NCBI GenBank assembly: GCA_019636945.1
Contig: JAHBWO010000010.1
Span: 1-48,853 of the forward strand
Length of the DNA stretch: 48,853 nucleotides
From: Nitrospira sp.
GTDB taxonomy: Bacteria; Nitrospirota; Nitrospiria; Nitrospirales; Nitrospiraceae
Reading direction: 5' to 3'
A program made the translations under genes and the position numbers. The notes beneath the pieces were generated by a model. It made no database searches, was not told the DNA's origin, and saw only the letters and a program-made list of their open reading frames with translations. Positions within the stretch are counted from its first letter, which is position 1. Each line of letters begins with the position of its first letter. Below, one piece after another: positions 24,839 through 34,244 of this stretch.

Positions 24839-25984
24839 ATGGCGTCGCCGATTTTTGTGGTAGATAGCAGCCCCGCCGTCAGACGACTGGTCGAACAAAT
24901 CTCCGCTCCGGAAGGCTTTGAGGTTCGTGGGTTTCAAGATGGCCCAGCTGCACTTGAAGCCGCTCGACGAAATGCACCGTCCCTGATCATCGCCGACTAC
25001 CAGTTGGACAACATGACCTTTTCCGGGTTTTGTAAGGAGATCAGCAAACTGGACGCGCTCGCCGAAACCGCTCTCATCTCCTTGGTCAATCCGGCTGATC
25101 ACCCCGACGAGAACCATCTCCGCACATTGGGTGTCAAAGCGTTCCTCAAGAAACCGTTCCAAACAGAAGAGCTCCTTACCGTACTCAAGGCGCTTCAAGA
25201 AAAACAGATGAGTTCCGGAAATAGCACGGGCCTGAAACGGCGCGTCTGGCCGCCAACCTCGAGTGGATCCGAGTCCGAGGATGACGAAACTGACCATGTG
25301 TCCGTTCTCACCGGTTTGGAGGAGCCTATGAACCAGCCTGTCAGCGCCGCCGCTACCGTACTGACTCCACCGATCACCCCATCGGCTACCGATGATGTCC
25401 TAAGGAGCCTCGTTGACCAACTCATACAGGCCATGACCACACGAAGCGAGCAGAGTCTGGCTGCGTCAGTACCGAAAGTCCTGAATGAACAATGGGGAGC
25501 ACAGGTACGGCCGCTCGTTCAGAAGGAGCTACAGGTCCAATTGGGAAGCATTCTGTCTCAGGAATATCTCACGACGATTATTCAACCGCTTCTCGCTGAA
25601 GCCTTGCCGGCGCTGATCAGGAAAGAACTTGCGACCAGCGAACCGATCGTTCGACAAGCCCTATCGGATCTCTTCAAACTTCCGCTCGCAGCGCCTCTCG
25701 CGCAGTTGGTTCGAGAACAGATGCAATCCGTCGTTCATCAGGACTTACCCGCCGTCGTGCGGGAACAGGTAGGAACGATCAATCAGCAGGTGACCGATGC
25801 GGTTCACCAGGAAGCGGTGAAGCAAACGCCTCTCGTGGTTGAAACCGCGGTCAAAGCCTCGGTTGGCCTTGCCGTTGAACAGGCTGTTCAGCGCATCGTC
25901 CCTGATGTCGCGGAACAGCAGATCAAAGCGGAAATCAAACGACTGATCGAGACAGAAGAAACGTCGCGCTCCGCAAAACTCTAG
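24839..25984 (+). CDS. Response-regulator receiver protein with long helical C-terminus
   Basis: 381 residues from ATG 24839, with GGAG 8 nt upstream. Residues ~1-120 form a CheY-like receiver: 'PIFVVDSSPAVRRL', phospho-acceptor Asp in 'LIIADYQLDNMTFSG', a Ser in 'ALISLVNPAD' and Lys in 'FLKKPFQTEELL'. A polar linker follows. Residues ~190-380 are a long amphipathic helical region rich in Val, Gln and Glu, with repeated units such as 'LVREQMQSVVHQDLPAVV' and 'VREQVGTINQQVTDAV'. No DNA-binding or enzymatic output domain is recognised. No histidine kinase is adjacent. Confidence 0.85.
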   Translation: MASPIFVVDSSPAVRRLVEQISAPEGFEVRGFQDGPAALEAARRNAPSLIIADYQLDNMTFSGFCKEISKLDALAETALISLVNPADHPDENHLRTLGVKAFLKKPFQTEELLTVLKALQEKQMSSGNSTGLKRRVWPPTSSGSESEDDETDHVSVLTGLEEPMNQPVSAAATVLTPPITPSATDDVLRSLVDQLIQAMTTRSEQSLAASVPKVLNEQWGAQVRPLVQKELQVQLGSILSQEYLTTIIQPLLAEALPALIRKELATSEPIVRQALSDLFKLPLAAPLAQLVREQMQSVVHQDLPAVVREQVGTINQQVTDAVHQEAVKQTPLVVETAVKASVGLAVEQAVQRIVPDVAEQQIKAEIKRLIETEETSRSAKL

Positions 25985-26094
25985 CTTTTCTTCCCCTTCT
26001 TCCCTCGTCGAGCCTTCGCCAAGGCTTTTACCCGCTTGACATTCTTCCGATGCTTCTTACGCGTCTTCCGATCCTTTTCACGACCTCGTGCCAT
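25981..26094 (-). CDS. 37-residue very basic protein (ribosome-associated type)
   Basis: An ATG at 26094 follows GGGAGGACC closely, a strong ribosome site. The product is almost entirely Lys/Arg with a few Glu/Ala: 'MARGREKDRKTRKKHRKNVK' then a basic tail ending GKKGKKS. Size and composition are like small ribosomal proteins (bTHX or the bS22/COX24-like group), but no specific family signature was confirmed. Its stop and that of the convergent response-regulator gene share the tetramer CTAG. Confidence 0.65.
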   Translation of the reverse strand: MARGREKDRKTRKKHRKNVKRVKALAKARRGKKGKKS

Positions 26095-26238
26095 GGTCCT
26101 CCCTACAATAAAGTGGTGATCACTTGGGTGCGCGACTGTATAGCATATGCCACCCCTGGCTACAAGCTGAGACTCACACCATGTTCTCCGCCGCACAGAC
26201 ATGCTAAGATGCCGCCCGCACACTTGGACTGAACACCT

Positions 26239-28980
26239 ATGGCTGCATCTCAGCTCGAAAAAACCTACGACCCGAATGCCGTTGAAAGACGATGGTCGCA
26301 GGAATGGCTCACACGCCGCTATTTCCACACCTCGCCGGAGCAGTCGGGTCAGCCCTATTGCATTGTCATCCCCCCGCCGAATGTCACGGGATCGCTCCAT
26401 GTCGGTCACGCCCTGAACCATTCTCTGCAAGACATCTTGATCCGCTGGCGCCGCATGCAGGGACGGAACACACTGTGGCTCCCAGGAACCGACCATGCCG
26501 GGATCGCCACACAGAACGTCGTCGAGAAACAGCTGATGGCCGAGGGACTTTCCAGAGAAGCGCTCGGACGCGAACAGTTCATCGAGCGCGTCTGGCAGTG
26601 GAAAGCGACGTCAGGCAACACCATCGTCAACCAACAGAAGCAGCTCGGTGAATCCTGCGACTGGGACCGCCTCCGGTTCACGATGGACGAAGGATTATCG
26701 AAGGCTGTACTCGAAGTATTCGTCCGGCTCCACGAAGACGGCCTGATCTATCGCGGCGAGCGATTGATCAATTGGTGTCCCCGCTGCCTCACCGCATTAT
26801 CGGATATTGAAGTCGAACACGAGGACACGAAGGGGAAGCTGTATTCCATCGATTACCCGCTGGCGGAGAATCCAACCATTCGTCTCACCGTCGCCACAAC
26901 CAGACCCGAAACGCTGCTCGGCGATACCGCCGTCGCGGTCCATCCGGATGATGAACGGTTCAAGCATCTCATCGGCAAACAAGTCCGTCTCCCCCTCACG
27001 AATCGGACGATCCCCATCGTGGGAGATGCGCTCCTCGTCGATCGTGAATTCGGAACCGGGGCCGTCAAGATCACTCCGGCGCACGACTTCAACGACTACG
27101 AGGCAGGAGAACGGCATACGCTCCCGCGACTCGCGATCCTCGACCATCACGCGCTGCTCGATGCGTCCGGCATGCACCCAGCAGGTGTGGATCCCGCCGT
27201 CATTGACCAGTTGCAGGGCCTGCCCGTCTCAAAAGCCAGGCCTAAAGTTGAGGCACTGCTGAAAGAACGTGGACATCTGATCAAGGTCGAAGACCATAAG
27301 ATGGCCGTGGGAAAGTGTTACCGATGCAAGACCGTGGTCGAGCCCTCTCTGTCTCCGCAGTGGTTCGTCAAGATCAAACCGTTGGCTGAACCGGCCATCA
27401 CAGCGGTCGAAGAAGGGCGTATCCGCATCATTCCGGAGGGCTGGACCAATAATTATCTCGGCTGGATGCGTGACATTAAGGACTGGTGCATCTCCCGTCA
27501 AATCTGGTGGGGCCACCAAATTCCAGCCTGGTACTGTTTATCGTGCAACGTCAAACAGGTAGTCAGAACTGAGAGCCGGACAGCGGTTTTGTCGGGAGCC
27601 ACGCCCATCGTCTCCAGGACTGCACCGGCGACGTGCCCGTCGTGCGGCGGGACCGATCTCTATCGAGACCCCGATGTTCTTGATACGTGGTTTTCTTCCG
27701 CACTCTGGCCGTTTTCAACCTTGGGATGGCCCGATCACACACAGGAACTCAAGACCTATTACCCCACAGCGACGCTGGTCACCGGTCTCGACATCTTGTT
27801 CTTCTGGGTCGCGCGCATGATCATGATGGGACTCAAATTCATGGGAGAGGTCCCCTTTAAAGACGTCTACATCCATGCACTCGTCCGCGACGCCGAAGGC
27901 AAGAAAATGAGCAAGTCGAAGGGAAACGTCATCGATCCACTTCATGTCATGAATGAGTTTGGCACCGATGCGCTCCGATTTACGTTGGCCTCGATGGCCT
28001 CGCCGGGCCGTGACGTGAAATTGGCGGAAGAGCGGATTGAGGGGTATCGCAATTTCGCCAATAAAATTTGGAATGTCGCGCGATTTGCGTTGATGTATCT
28101 TGACGGACCACGCGTCGCCCTTCCGCCGGCGCAACGAACGTTCCCCGACCGATGGATTCTGAGCCGACTTGCCCATACGATCCGCGTCGTCACGACGGAG
28201 TTGGAGTCCTACCGATTTGACCGGGCCGCAACGGCACTCTATCAATTCTTCTGGCACGAGTACTGCGACTGGTATGTGGAATTGATCAAGCCGGTCCTCC
28301 AAAGTCCCGAGCACCCGGATGGAAGCGGCACGCGCCACACGCTCGTGGAGACGCTGGAAACCACCATGCGGTTACTCCACCCCTTCATGCCGTTCCTCAC
28401 GGAAGAGATTTGGCAAACGCTCCCCCATCAGGGTGAGAGTATTGTCGTGCAAACCTATCCGGTGGTCGACCAGGTATGGGTGTCGCCTGAGACTGAACAG
28501 AACTTTTCTCTATTGGAACAGACCGTGGGACTTGCCAGGACCGCCCGAGTTCTCTTGTATTATCCACCGGGGCAGCAGATCACGTTTCATGCTGGGCACG
28601 ACGACCCGGACAGGCAACACCAACTCAGCCAGTTGCAACCGTATATCACCCATCTGAGTCGTGGTCGCGTCGATATCGGTCGGCCGCATGATTGGCCGAC
28701 GACCAGATTACTACGACTCATCACAGAGGGCCTCTCGGTAGGCATTCCCGTCGCGGAAGACGTTGATCTCCAGAAAGCCATCGAGCGTTTGGACAAACAA
28801 ATCGCGGAAACGGACAAGGAATTGCAACGCATCGACGGAAAGCTGAAAAACGCGGAGTTTACCTCGAAAGCACCGCCCGACGTGATTGCCGAGCATCACG
28901 ATCGGCTGCAGACCCTCTCACGTGATCGAGCCTTACTGGCCGATAGCCAGCAGCAGCTCCGCACCATGCTCGGAGCCTGA
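26239..28980 (+). CDS. valS: Valyl-tRNA synthetase
   Basis: 913 residues. Charges tRNA-Val with valine. Class I motifs: HVGH (residues 54-57, HIGH type, in 'PPNVTGSLHVGH') and KMSKS (residues 556-560). The editing (CP1) domain lies between them ('TTRPETLLGDTAVAVHPDD'). A Cys-rich zinc region (CYRC, then CPSC) is present, and the C-terminal coiled coil that contacts tRNA ends the protein ('LQKAIERLDKQIAETDKELQ'). It heads an operon with nadC, birA and coaX, with a 3-bp gap to nadC. Confidence 0.97.
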   Translation: MAASQLEKTYDPNAVERRWSQEWLTRRYFHTSPEQSGQPYCIVIPPPNVTGSLHVGHALNHSLQDILIRWRRMQGRNTLWLPGTDHAGIATQNVVEKQLMAEGLSREALGREQFIERVWQWKATSGNTIVNQQKQLGESCDWDRLRFTMDEGLSKAVLEVFVRLHEDGLIYRGERLINWCPRCLTALSDIEVEHEDTKGKLYSIDYPLAENPTIRLTVATTRPETLLGDTAVAVHPDDERFKHLIGKQVRLPLTNRTIPIVGDALLVDREFGTGAVKITPAHDFNDYEAGERHTLPRLAILDHHALLDASGMHPAGVDPAVIDQLQGLPVSKARPKVEALLKERGHLIKVEDHKMAVGKCYRCKTVVEPSLSPQWFVKIKPLAEPAITAVEEGRIRIIPEGWTNNYLGWMRDIKDWCISRQIWWGHQIPAWYCLSCNVKQVVRTESRTAVLSGATPIVSRTAPATCPSCGGTDLYRDPDVLDTWFSSALWPFSTLGWPDHTQELKTYYPTATLVTGLDILFFWVARMIMMGLKFMGEVPFKDVYIHALVRDAEGKKMSKSKGNVIDPLHVMNEFGTDALRFTLASMASPGRDVKLAEERIEGYRNFANKIWNVARFALMYLDGPRVALPPAQRTFPDRWILSRLAHTIRVVTTELESYRFDRAATALYQFFWHEYCDWYVELIKPVLQSPEHPDGSGTRHTLVETLETTMRLLHPFMPFLTEEIWQTLPHQGESIVVQTYPVVDQVWVSPETEQNFSLLEQTVGLARTARVLLYYPPGQQITFHAGHDDPDRQHQLSQLQPYITHLSRGRVDIGRPHDWPTTRLLRLITEGLSVGIPVAEDVDLQKAIERLDKQIAETDKELQRIDGKLKNAEFTSKAPPDVIAEHHDRLQTLSRDRALLADSQQQLRTMLGA

Positions 28981-28983
28981 CCG

Positions 28984-29865
28984 ATGGTCACCCTTCCTGC
29001 CGCAGAAATCCGACGAGCCGTGCGTCAGGGGCTCGATGAAGATCTTGCCCAGGGAGACGCCACCACCGCTGCGCTCTTTGCGACTCCAGTACCGGCGCGG
29101 GCCACGATCATCGCTCAACAGCCTTTGGTCGTTGCCGGAATGGCCGCAGCGGTCCAGACCTTTCTCATGGTCGATCCTGCCCTACGACTCACCGTCTCCA
29201 AGCGGGACGGTGAACACGCAAAGAACGGAGAACTGCTGCTTCAGATCGAAGGCGACGGACGGTCCATCTTACAAGCCGAACGGGTTGCCCTGAACTTTCT
29301 TCAACATCTCTCGGGGATCGCCACCGCGACACAGCACTTCTGTCGAGCCGTGCGGGGGTACTCAGTCAGTATCCTGGACACCAGGAAAACACTTCCCGGC
29401 TGGCGCAGGCTTCAGAAATGGGCCGTAGCGCTCGGTGGCGGAACCAATCACCGGTACTCCCTGAGCGACGGCATTCTGATCAAGGATAACCACCTCGCCC
29501 TTCTTCGACGGCATCGACGACCGGTGGAAGAGGCCTGTCGACTCGCAGAGCGCCGTCGATCGCCTACACTCCCGATCGTTGTCGAGGTGGAGTCCCTTTC
29601 CGAGGTTCGGCAAGCGTTGGCGAGAAAACCCGACGTAATTTTACTGGACAACATGACACCGGACATGGTCCGACGCGCCGTGGCGCTCATTCACAAGCGG
29701 GCCCTGGTGGAAGTCTCAGGCGGAATCACGCTGAACAATGTCCGCGCCATGGCGGCGGCCGGTGCTGATCGAATTTCCATCGGAGCCTTGACCCATTCTG
29801 CTCCGGCTGCCACGGTCAGCCTCGTCATGACGTCGACTGTACGTACACGACGCCGGCATCGCTGA
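28984..29865 (+). CDS. nadC: Nicotinate-nucleotide pyrophosphorylase (carboxylating)
   Basis: 293 residues. Converts quinolinate and PRPP to nicotinate mononucleotide in de novo NAD synthesis. Signature blocks: 'LDEDLAQGDATTAAL', 'ALNFLQHLSGIAT', 'DTRKTLPGWRRLQKWAV', 'GGGTNHRYSLSDGILIKDNH', 'VEVESLSEVRQAL', 'ILLDNM' and 'EVSGGI'. All the Arg/Lys/His residues that bind quinolinate and PRPP are visible. In the operon it sits 3 bp after valS and 3 bp before birA. Confidence 0.96.
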   Translation: MVTLPAAEIRRAVRQGLDEDLAQGDATTAALFATPVPARATIIAQQPLVVAGMAAAVQTFLMVDPALRLTVSKRDGEHAKNGELLLQIEGDGRSILQAERVALNFLQHLSGIATATQHFCRAVRGYSVSILDTRKTLPGWRRLQKWAVALGGGTNHRYSLSDGILIKDNHLALLRRHRRPVEEACRLAERRRSPTLPIVVEVESLSEVRQALARKPDVILLDNMTPDMVRRAVALIHKRALVEVSGGITLNNVRAMAAAGADRISIGALTHSAPAATVSLVMTSTVRTRRRHR

Positions 29866-29868
29866 CCC

Positions 29869-30708
29869 ATGGCGCCCTCTGCTCCGCTCAACATCGAAGC
29901 GATTCGCAGTACCCTGGCCACCAGGGCGCTGGGACAGATCCTGTATCTGTACCAGGATCTCCCTTCAACCAATCGAGAAGCCAGTTCGCTTGCGCAACAG
30001 GGCGCCGCGCACGGCACAGTGGTGGCGGCTGAACAGCAATCAGGCGGCTACGGACGACATGGGCGCGCCTGGTTTTCCCCGCCTGGATTCAACATTTATT
30101 GCTCCATCATCGTTCGCGGGAAAAGCCAGACCGTCCCGCTTGCACAATGGTTATCCTGGATACCGCTGGTCACCGCGCTGGCGGTCGCCGAGGCGACCCG
30201 GCACATTACTACGGCGCCCCTCGCTCTGAAATGGCCCAATGACCTGCTTCTTCAGGACCGTAAAGTCGGTGGGATTCTCTGCGAAAGCACCCTGACGACG
30301 ACCAACGGCCCGATCGTGATCATTGGAATCGGGCTGAACGTGAACGTCCCGCCTCAGTCATTCCCTGAAGATTTACGTCCAATTGCCGCCTCGTTGATCG
30401 AAGCCGTCCCGCAACCGATCGATCGGAATCGACTCATCTCGCAACTCTTGTGGGAGCTGGAACAGTGCCTTGACGAGCTGCAGTCCCATGGACCCACCCG
30501 ACTGCGGCAAGCCTACCTCGCTCGCTGTGCCACCGTAGGCCGTCAGGTGAGGGTCCTGTTCGCCAACGATCAGCAGATCCTTGGCACGGCGGAAACGCTC
30601 TCCGCCGACGGCGCGTTACAAGTACGGCCCCTCTCTGCTTCCCTTCGCGCACAACCGCCCGCTCTCATCGAGGTCCACGCCGCCGATGTGATTCATCTGA
30701 GAGAGTAG
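29869..30708 (+). CDS. birA: Biotin-[acetyl-CoA carboxylase] ligase (no DNA-binding domain)
   Basis: 279 residues. Attaches biotin to the carboxyl-carrier protein. The biotinyl-AMP loop is 'GGYGRHGRAWFSP', followed by 'LKWPNDLLLQDRKVGGILCE' and 'IIGIGLNVNVP', with the C-terminal SH3-like domain ('GRQVRVLFANDQQILGTAET'). There is no N-terminal winged helix, so it is a monofunctional ligase rather than a BirA-type repressor. Its place between nadC and coaX groups cofactor genes in one operon. Confidence 0.94.
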   Translation: MAPSAPLNIEAIRSTLATRALGQILYLYQDLPSTNREASSLAQQGAAHGTVVAAEQQSGGYGRHGRAWFSPPGFNIYCSIIVRGKSQTVPLAQWLSWIPLVTALAVAEATRHITTAPLALKWPNDLLLQDRKVGGILCESTLTTTNGPIVIIGIGLNVNVPPQSFPEDLRPIAASLIEAVPQPIDRNRLISQLLWELEQCLDELQSHGPTRLRQAYLARCATVGRQVRVLFANDQQILGTAETLSADGALQVRPLSASLRAQPPALIEVHAADVIHLRE

Positions 30709-30732
30709 CGAAAGCTGGCCGCCCGAAGTACA

Positions 30733-31524
30733 ATGCCTTCCATGCTGCTCGCGATCGATATCGGCAATACCAACGTCGTCGCAGGAGTCTTTGAGGGGCC
30801 GACGCTCCTGAGCCATTGGCGATTGGCGACCGACCCCAAGAAGACGGCCGATGAGTACGGGGTTCTCTGCCTCAGTCTGATGGCCAGAAGCGGCCGAGTC
30901 CCTGACCATATCACCGGTGCCATCATTTCCAGTGTCGTGCCTGCACTCACGGAGACCTTTGAATCGATGGTTGCAACGTCCTTTGGCTGCACTCCCATCA
31001 CCGTCTCATCCGATCTTGAGACCGGGCTCACCCTGAAGTATCTGAATCCGAAAGAGATTGGAAGCGATCGTATTGTTAATGCGGCTGCCGCGTACGAGAA
31101 GTTCCGTCGCGACCTCATCATCGTTGATTTCGGTACTGCAACGACCTTCTGCGCCGTCAGCGGAACAGGTGACTACCTCGGCGGGGTGATTGCACCGGGC
31201 TTGGGGATTTCAGCTGAAGCCCTGTTTAGCCGGGCAGCTAAACTCAGCAAGGTAGAACTTGCCCGCCCCAAAACCGTGATCGGCACCGATACCGCCAGCA
31301 GCATTCAGTCGGGGCTCATTTTTGGGTATGCCGGTCTCGTGGATACTCTTATTCAACGAATCGAAGCCGAGATGGGGCGTTCCTCGTTTGTGATCGCGAC
31401 CGGTGGATTGGCTCAGATCATCGCAGCAGAGGCGCGATCCATTCAGCACATCGAACCGTTCTTGACCCTCCAAGGACTCGAACTACTGTATCGCCGGGCC
31501 TGCGGGACTTATCCCACCCATTGA
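30733..31524 (+). CDS. coaX: Type III pantothenate kinase
   Basis: 263 residues from ATG 30733; ATG 30742 gives the more usual MLLAIDIGNTN start, and no strong ribosome site decides. Phosphorylates pantothenate, the first step of CoA synthesis. ASKHA-fold motifs are intact: 'AIDIGNTNVVAGVF', 'GSDRIVNAAAAYEKF', 'IVDFGTATTFCAVS', 'GGVIAPGLGIS' and 'VIATGGLA'. Type III enzymes need a monovalent cation and escape CoA feedback. Last gene of the valS operon. Confidence 0.95.
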   Translation: MPSMLLAIDIGNTNVVAGVFEGPTLLSHWRLATDPKKTADEYGVLCLSLMARSGRVPDHITGAIISSVVPALTETFESMVATSFGCTPITVSSDLETGLTLKYLNPKEIGSDRIVNAAAAYEKFRRDLIIVDFGTATTFCAVSGTGDYLGGVIAPGLGISAEALFSRAAKLSKVELARPKTVIGTDTASSIQSGLIFGYAGLVDTLIQRIEAEMGRSSFVIATGGLAQIIAAEARSIQHIEPFLTLQGLELLYRRACGTYPTH

Positions 31525-31586
31525 GCGTAAGGATTCCATCGCCCGTCTCATTTTATTTTCCGATGACCCGTTGACTTCCTTCCTCT

Positions 31587-31620
31587 TATGGATATCTCCA
31601 CCGCTGTACAGGTATCCATA
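31587..31620 (+). promoter_or_regulatory. Inverted repeat covering the grpE start
   Basis: TATGGATA (31587-31594) and TATCCATA (31613-31620) are perfect reverse complements separated by 18 bp; the right arm ends on the A of the grpE ATG. It is not CIRCE. It may be an operator, or in RNA an AU-rich stem that hides the start codon and acts as a thermosensor. The only Shine-Dalgarno candidate, AGG at 31610-31612, adjoins the stem. Confidence 0.45.
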
Positions 31621-32186
31621 TGACTGAAGACCACGCACAAGAAAAAACAAACGCTAATACAATTGAGAACTTAGAGGAGGGTCCTCCCAAGACAGCGACC
31701 GCCTCTTCCTCGGCGCAAGACGAACTGGCCGCCAAGGTTGAGGAGTGCACCGCGCTCAATGAGAAATACCTCCGGCTGGCAGCAGAATTTGAAAATTACA
31801 AGCGGCTAACGCAGCGTGATCAGCGCGAACAGATTCGGTTCGGCAATGAACAGCTGCTGAAAGAACTCCTGCCGGTCGTCGATAACTTGGAACGAGCGAT
31901 CAAGGCGGCTCACACGAACGGAAGCGATTCAGCACTTACTCAGGGCGTCGAACTGACACTCAAGCAATTGTCCGGTGCCTTGGCCAAGTTCGGTGTGCAA
32001 GCCATTGAGACGTCCGGGCAAGAGTTCGATCCTCACACCCATCAAGCCGTCTCGTACGGGCCATCCACCGAGGTGCCCGCCAATCGGGTCTTAGATGAGT
32101 TTCAGAAGGGGTATCGATTGCACGACAGAGTATTGCGGGCAGCCATGGTCAGCGTGTCGTCAGGCCCACCTCAAGCAAGCGAATAG
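31620..32186 (+). CDS. grpE: GrpE nucleotide exchange factor
   Basis: 188 residues. Exchange factor that releases ADP from DnaK. The acidic, disordered N-terminus leads into the long dimerising helix ('[20 protein letters not shown]', '[13 protein letters not shown]') and the beta-wing domain ('[20 protein letters not shown]', '[19 protein letters not shown]'). It opens the grpE-dnaK-dnaJ cluster. Its start codon lies inside an inverted repeat (31587-31620). Confidence 0.95.
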   Translation: MTEDHAQEKTNANTIENLEEGPPKTATASSSAQDELAAKVEECTALNEKYLRLAAEFENYKRLTQRDQREQIRFGNEQLLKELLPVVDNLERAIKAAHTNGSDSALTQGVELTLKQLSGALAKFGVQAIETSGQEFDPHTHQAVSYGPSTEVPANRVLDEFQKGYRLHDRVLRAAMVSVSSGPPQASE

Positions 32187-32242
32187 GATGCAACAACGCA
32201 CTGACCCTGTGTCGTCGTTGTCGAGAAGGAAGGAGTATACCA

Positions 32243-34162
32243 ATGGGTAAAGTTATCGGTATCGATCTCGGGACCACCAACTCTTGTGTGGCGATTATGA
32301 GCGGCGGCGACCCTGTCGTGATCGCCAACGCCGAAGGCAGTCGAACCACTCCTTCCGTCGTTGCCATCACCGATAAGAGTGAACGGCTGGTCGGCCAAAT
32401 CGCCAAACGTCAAGCCATTACCAATCCGGAGAACACCATTTTCTCAGTCAAGCGACTGATGGGGCGAAAGTTCAAGAGCCGCGAAGTCCAAGAAGCCATG
32501 AAGCGACTCCCGTACAAGGTAGTCGAGGCCGACAATGGCGATGCCCATGTGGAGTTGCGCGGCAAGAGCTATAGCCCGCCGGAAGTATCCGCCATGATTC
32601 TGCAGAAGATGCGGCAGACGGCGGAAGACTATCTCGGTGAAAAAGTCACCGAGGCCGTGATCACTGTTCCCGCCTATTTTGATGACAGTCAGCGCCAGGC
32701 CACCAAAGATGCCGGTCAAATCGCCGGCCTGACCGTCCTGCGCATCATCAATGAACCGACCGCGGCGTCCCTTGCCTACGGCCTGGACAAGAAGAAGGAT
32801 GAACGGATCGCCGTGTACGACTTGGGCGGCGGAACCTTTGACGTCTCTGTCCTGGAAATCGGTGAAGGCGTCTTCGAAGTGAAGTCGACCAACGGAGACA
32901 CCTACCTCGGTGGAGACGACTTCGATCTCCGCGTGATGGATTGGCTGGTCGACGAGTTCAGGAAAGATCAGGGCATCGACTTACGGAAAGACCGGATGGC
33001 CCTCCAGCGACTGAAGGAAGCGGCGGAACGGGCCAAAATCGAACTCTCGTCGTCTCAAGAAACAGAAATCAATCTCCCATTCATTACTGCGGACGCCAGC
33101 GGCCCCAAGCATATGGTCACCAAGCTGACGCGGGCCAAACTGGAACAGCTGGTCGACGATCTCATTCAACGGACGATCGAGCCCTGCCGCAAAGCCTTAT
33201 CCGATGCCGGTGTCACGGCCAATGACATCCAAGAAATCGTCTTGGTCGGCGGCATGACCCGTATGCCGAAGGTGATTCAGGTCGTGAAGGATTTCTTCGG
33301 AAAAGAGCCGCACCGCGGGGTCAATCCTGATGAAGTCGTGGCCATTGGGGCCGGCATTCAAGGCGGTGTCCTCAAGGGCGAGGTCAAGGACGTGCTGCTC
33401 CTCGACGTCACGCCGTTGTCATTGGGCATCGAAACACTGGGCGGCGTATTTACCAAGTTGATCGAGCGCAACACGACCGTTCCGACCAAGAAGAGCCAAG
33501 TCTTCTCGACCGCGGCCGACAACCAAACCGCCGTGACCATTCGCGTCTTTCAAGGCGAACGAGAAATGGCAAATGACAACAAGCTGCTGGGACAATTCGA
33601 CTTGGTCGGTATTCCATCGGCGCCCCGCGGCATGCCTCAAATTGAAGTCACCTTTGATATCGATGCGAACGGCATCGTCCATGTGTCCGCCAAGGATCTG
33701 GCGACGCAGAAAGAGCAGTCCATCAAGATCACAGCCTCCAGCGGCCTGAGCAAAGATGAGGTCGAAAAGCTCGTTCGGGACGCGCAGTCGCATACCGAGG
33801 ACGACAAGAAACGCCGCAAATTGGCGGAAGCCAAAAACCAGGGCGACAATCTGGTCTATCAAACCGAGAAAAATATCACGGAATACGGCGACAAGGTGTC
33901 CGCCGATGAAAAAACGAAGATCCAGGACGCCATTGCAACCCTTAAGAAAGCCTTAGAGGGCACCGATGCCGAGGCCATCGAATCCGCGACGCAAACCCTC
34001 ATGACGGCGTCGCACAAATTGGCCGAAGAAATGTACAAGAAAGCGGCGGCTTCATCCGGTCCACAACCTGGTGCATCGGCAACCGGCGGTACCAGCGAGA
34101 CAAAACCTGATGAGAAAGTCGTCGACGCAGAATTTGAAGAAGTGGACAAAGACAAAAAATAG
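32243..34162 (+). CDS. dnaK: DnaK (Hsp70) chaperone
   Basis: 639 residues, normal length. ATP-dependent folding chaperone. The nucleotide-binding domain begins '[20 protein letters not shown]' and carries '[20 protein letters not shown]', '[15 protein letters not shown]' and '[17 protein letters not shown]'. The linker '[15 protein letters not shown]' leads to the substrate-binding domain and helical lid. The tail ends in an EEVD-like '[12 protein letters not shown]'. A GGAAGGAG ribosome site precedes the ATG. Works with GrpE upstream and DnaJ downstream. Confidence 0.98.
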   Translation: MGKVIGIDLGTTNSCVAIMSGGDPVVIANAEGSRTTPSVVAITDKSERLVGQIAKRQAITNPENTIFSVKRLMGRKFKSREVQEAMKRLPYKVVEADNGDAHVELRGKSYSPPEVSAMILQKMRQTAEDYLGEKVTEAVITVPAYFDDSQRQATKDAGQIAGLTVLRIINEPTAASLAYGLDKKKDERIAVYDLGGGTFDVSVLEIGEGVFEVKSTNGDTYLGGDDFDLRVMDWLVDEFRKDQGIDLRKDRMALQRLKEAAERAKIELSSSQETEINLPFITADASGPKHMVTKLTRAKLEQLVDDLIQRTIEPCRKALSDAGVTANDIQEIVLVGGMTRMPKVIQVVKDFFGKEPHRGVNPDEVVAIGAGIQGGVLKGEVKDVLLLDVTPLSLGIETLGGVFTKLIERNTTVPTKKSQVFSTAADNQTAVTIRVFQGEREMANDNKLLGQFDLVGIPSAPRGMPQIEVTFDIDANGIVHVSAKDLATQKEQSIKITASSGLSKDEVEKLVRDAQSHTEDDKKRRKLAEAKNQGDNLVYQTEKNITEYGDKVSADEKTKIQDAIATLKKALEGTDAEAIESATQTLMTASHKLAEEMYKKAAASSGPQPGASATGGTSETKPDEKVVDAEFEEVDKDKK

Positions 34163-34181
34163 CCTAGAATAACGCATCAAG

Positions 34182-34218
34182 GCGCCCGAGCTCTCGACGC
34201 AAACGAGAACCCGGGCGC
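34182..34218 (+). terminator. GC-rich hairpin between dnaK and dnaJ
   Basis: Outer arms GCGCCCG (34182-34188) and CGGGCGC (34212-34218) and inner arms CTCG (34193-34196) and CGAG (34204-34207) make a two-part stem with a 4x4 internal loop and a 7-nt loop. No U-tract follows and dnaJ begins 26 bp later. It probably works as a processing or attenuation element, lowering dnaJ relative to dnaK, rather than as a full terminator. Confidence 0.5.
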
Positions 34219-34244
34219 TCCACCGTTCACTCATAATAGCTGCC

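Noticed and set aside
31525..31619. CIRCE or sigma32 promoter before grpE
   Set aside because: No TTAGCACTC-N9-GAGTGCTAA and no sigma32-like hexamers; a TTGACT at 31571 lacks a matching -10.
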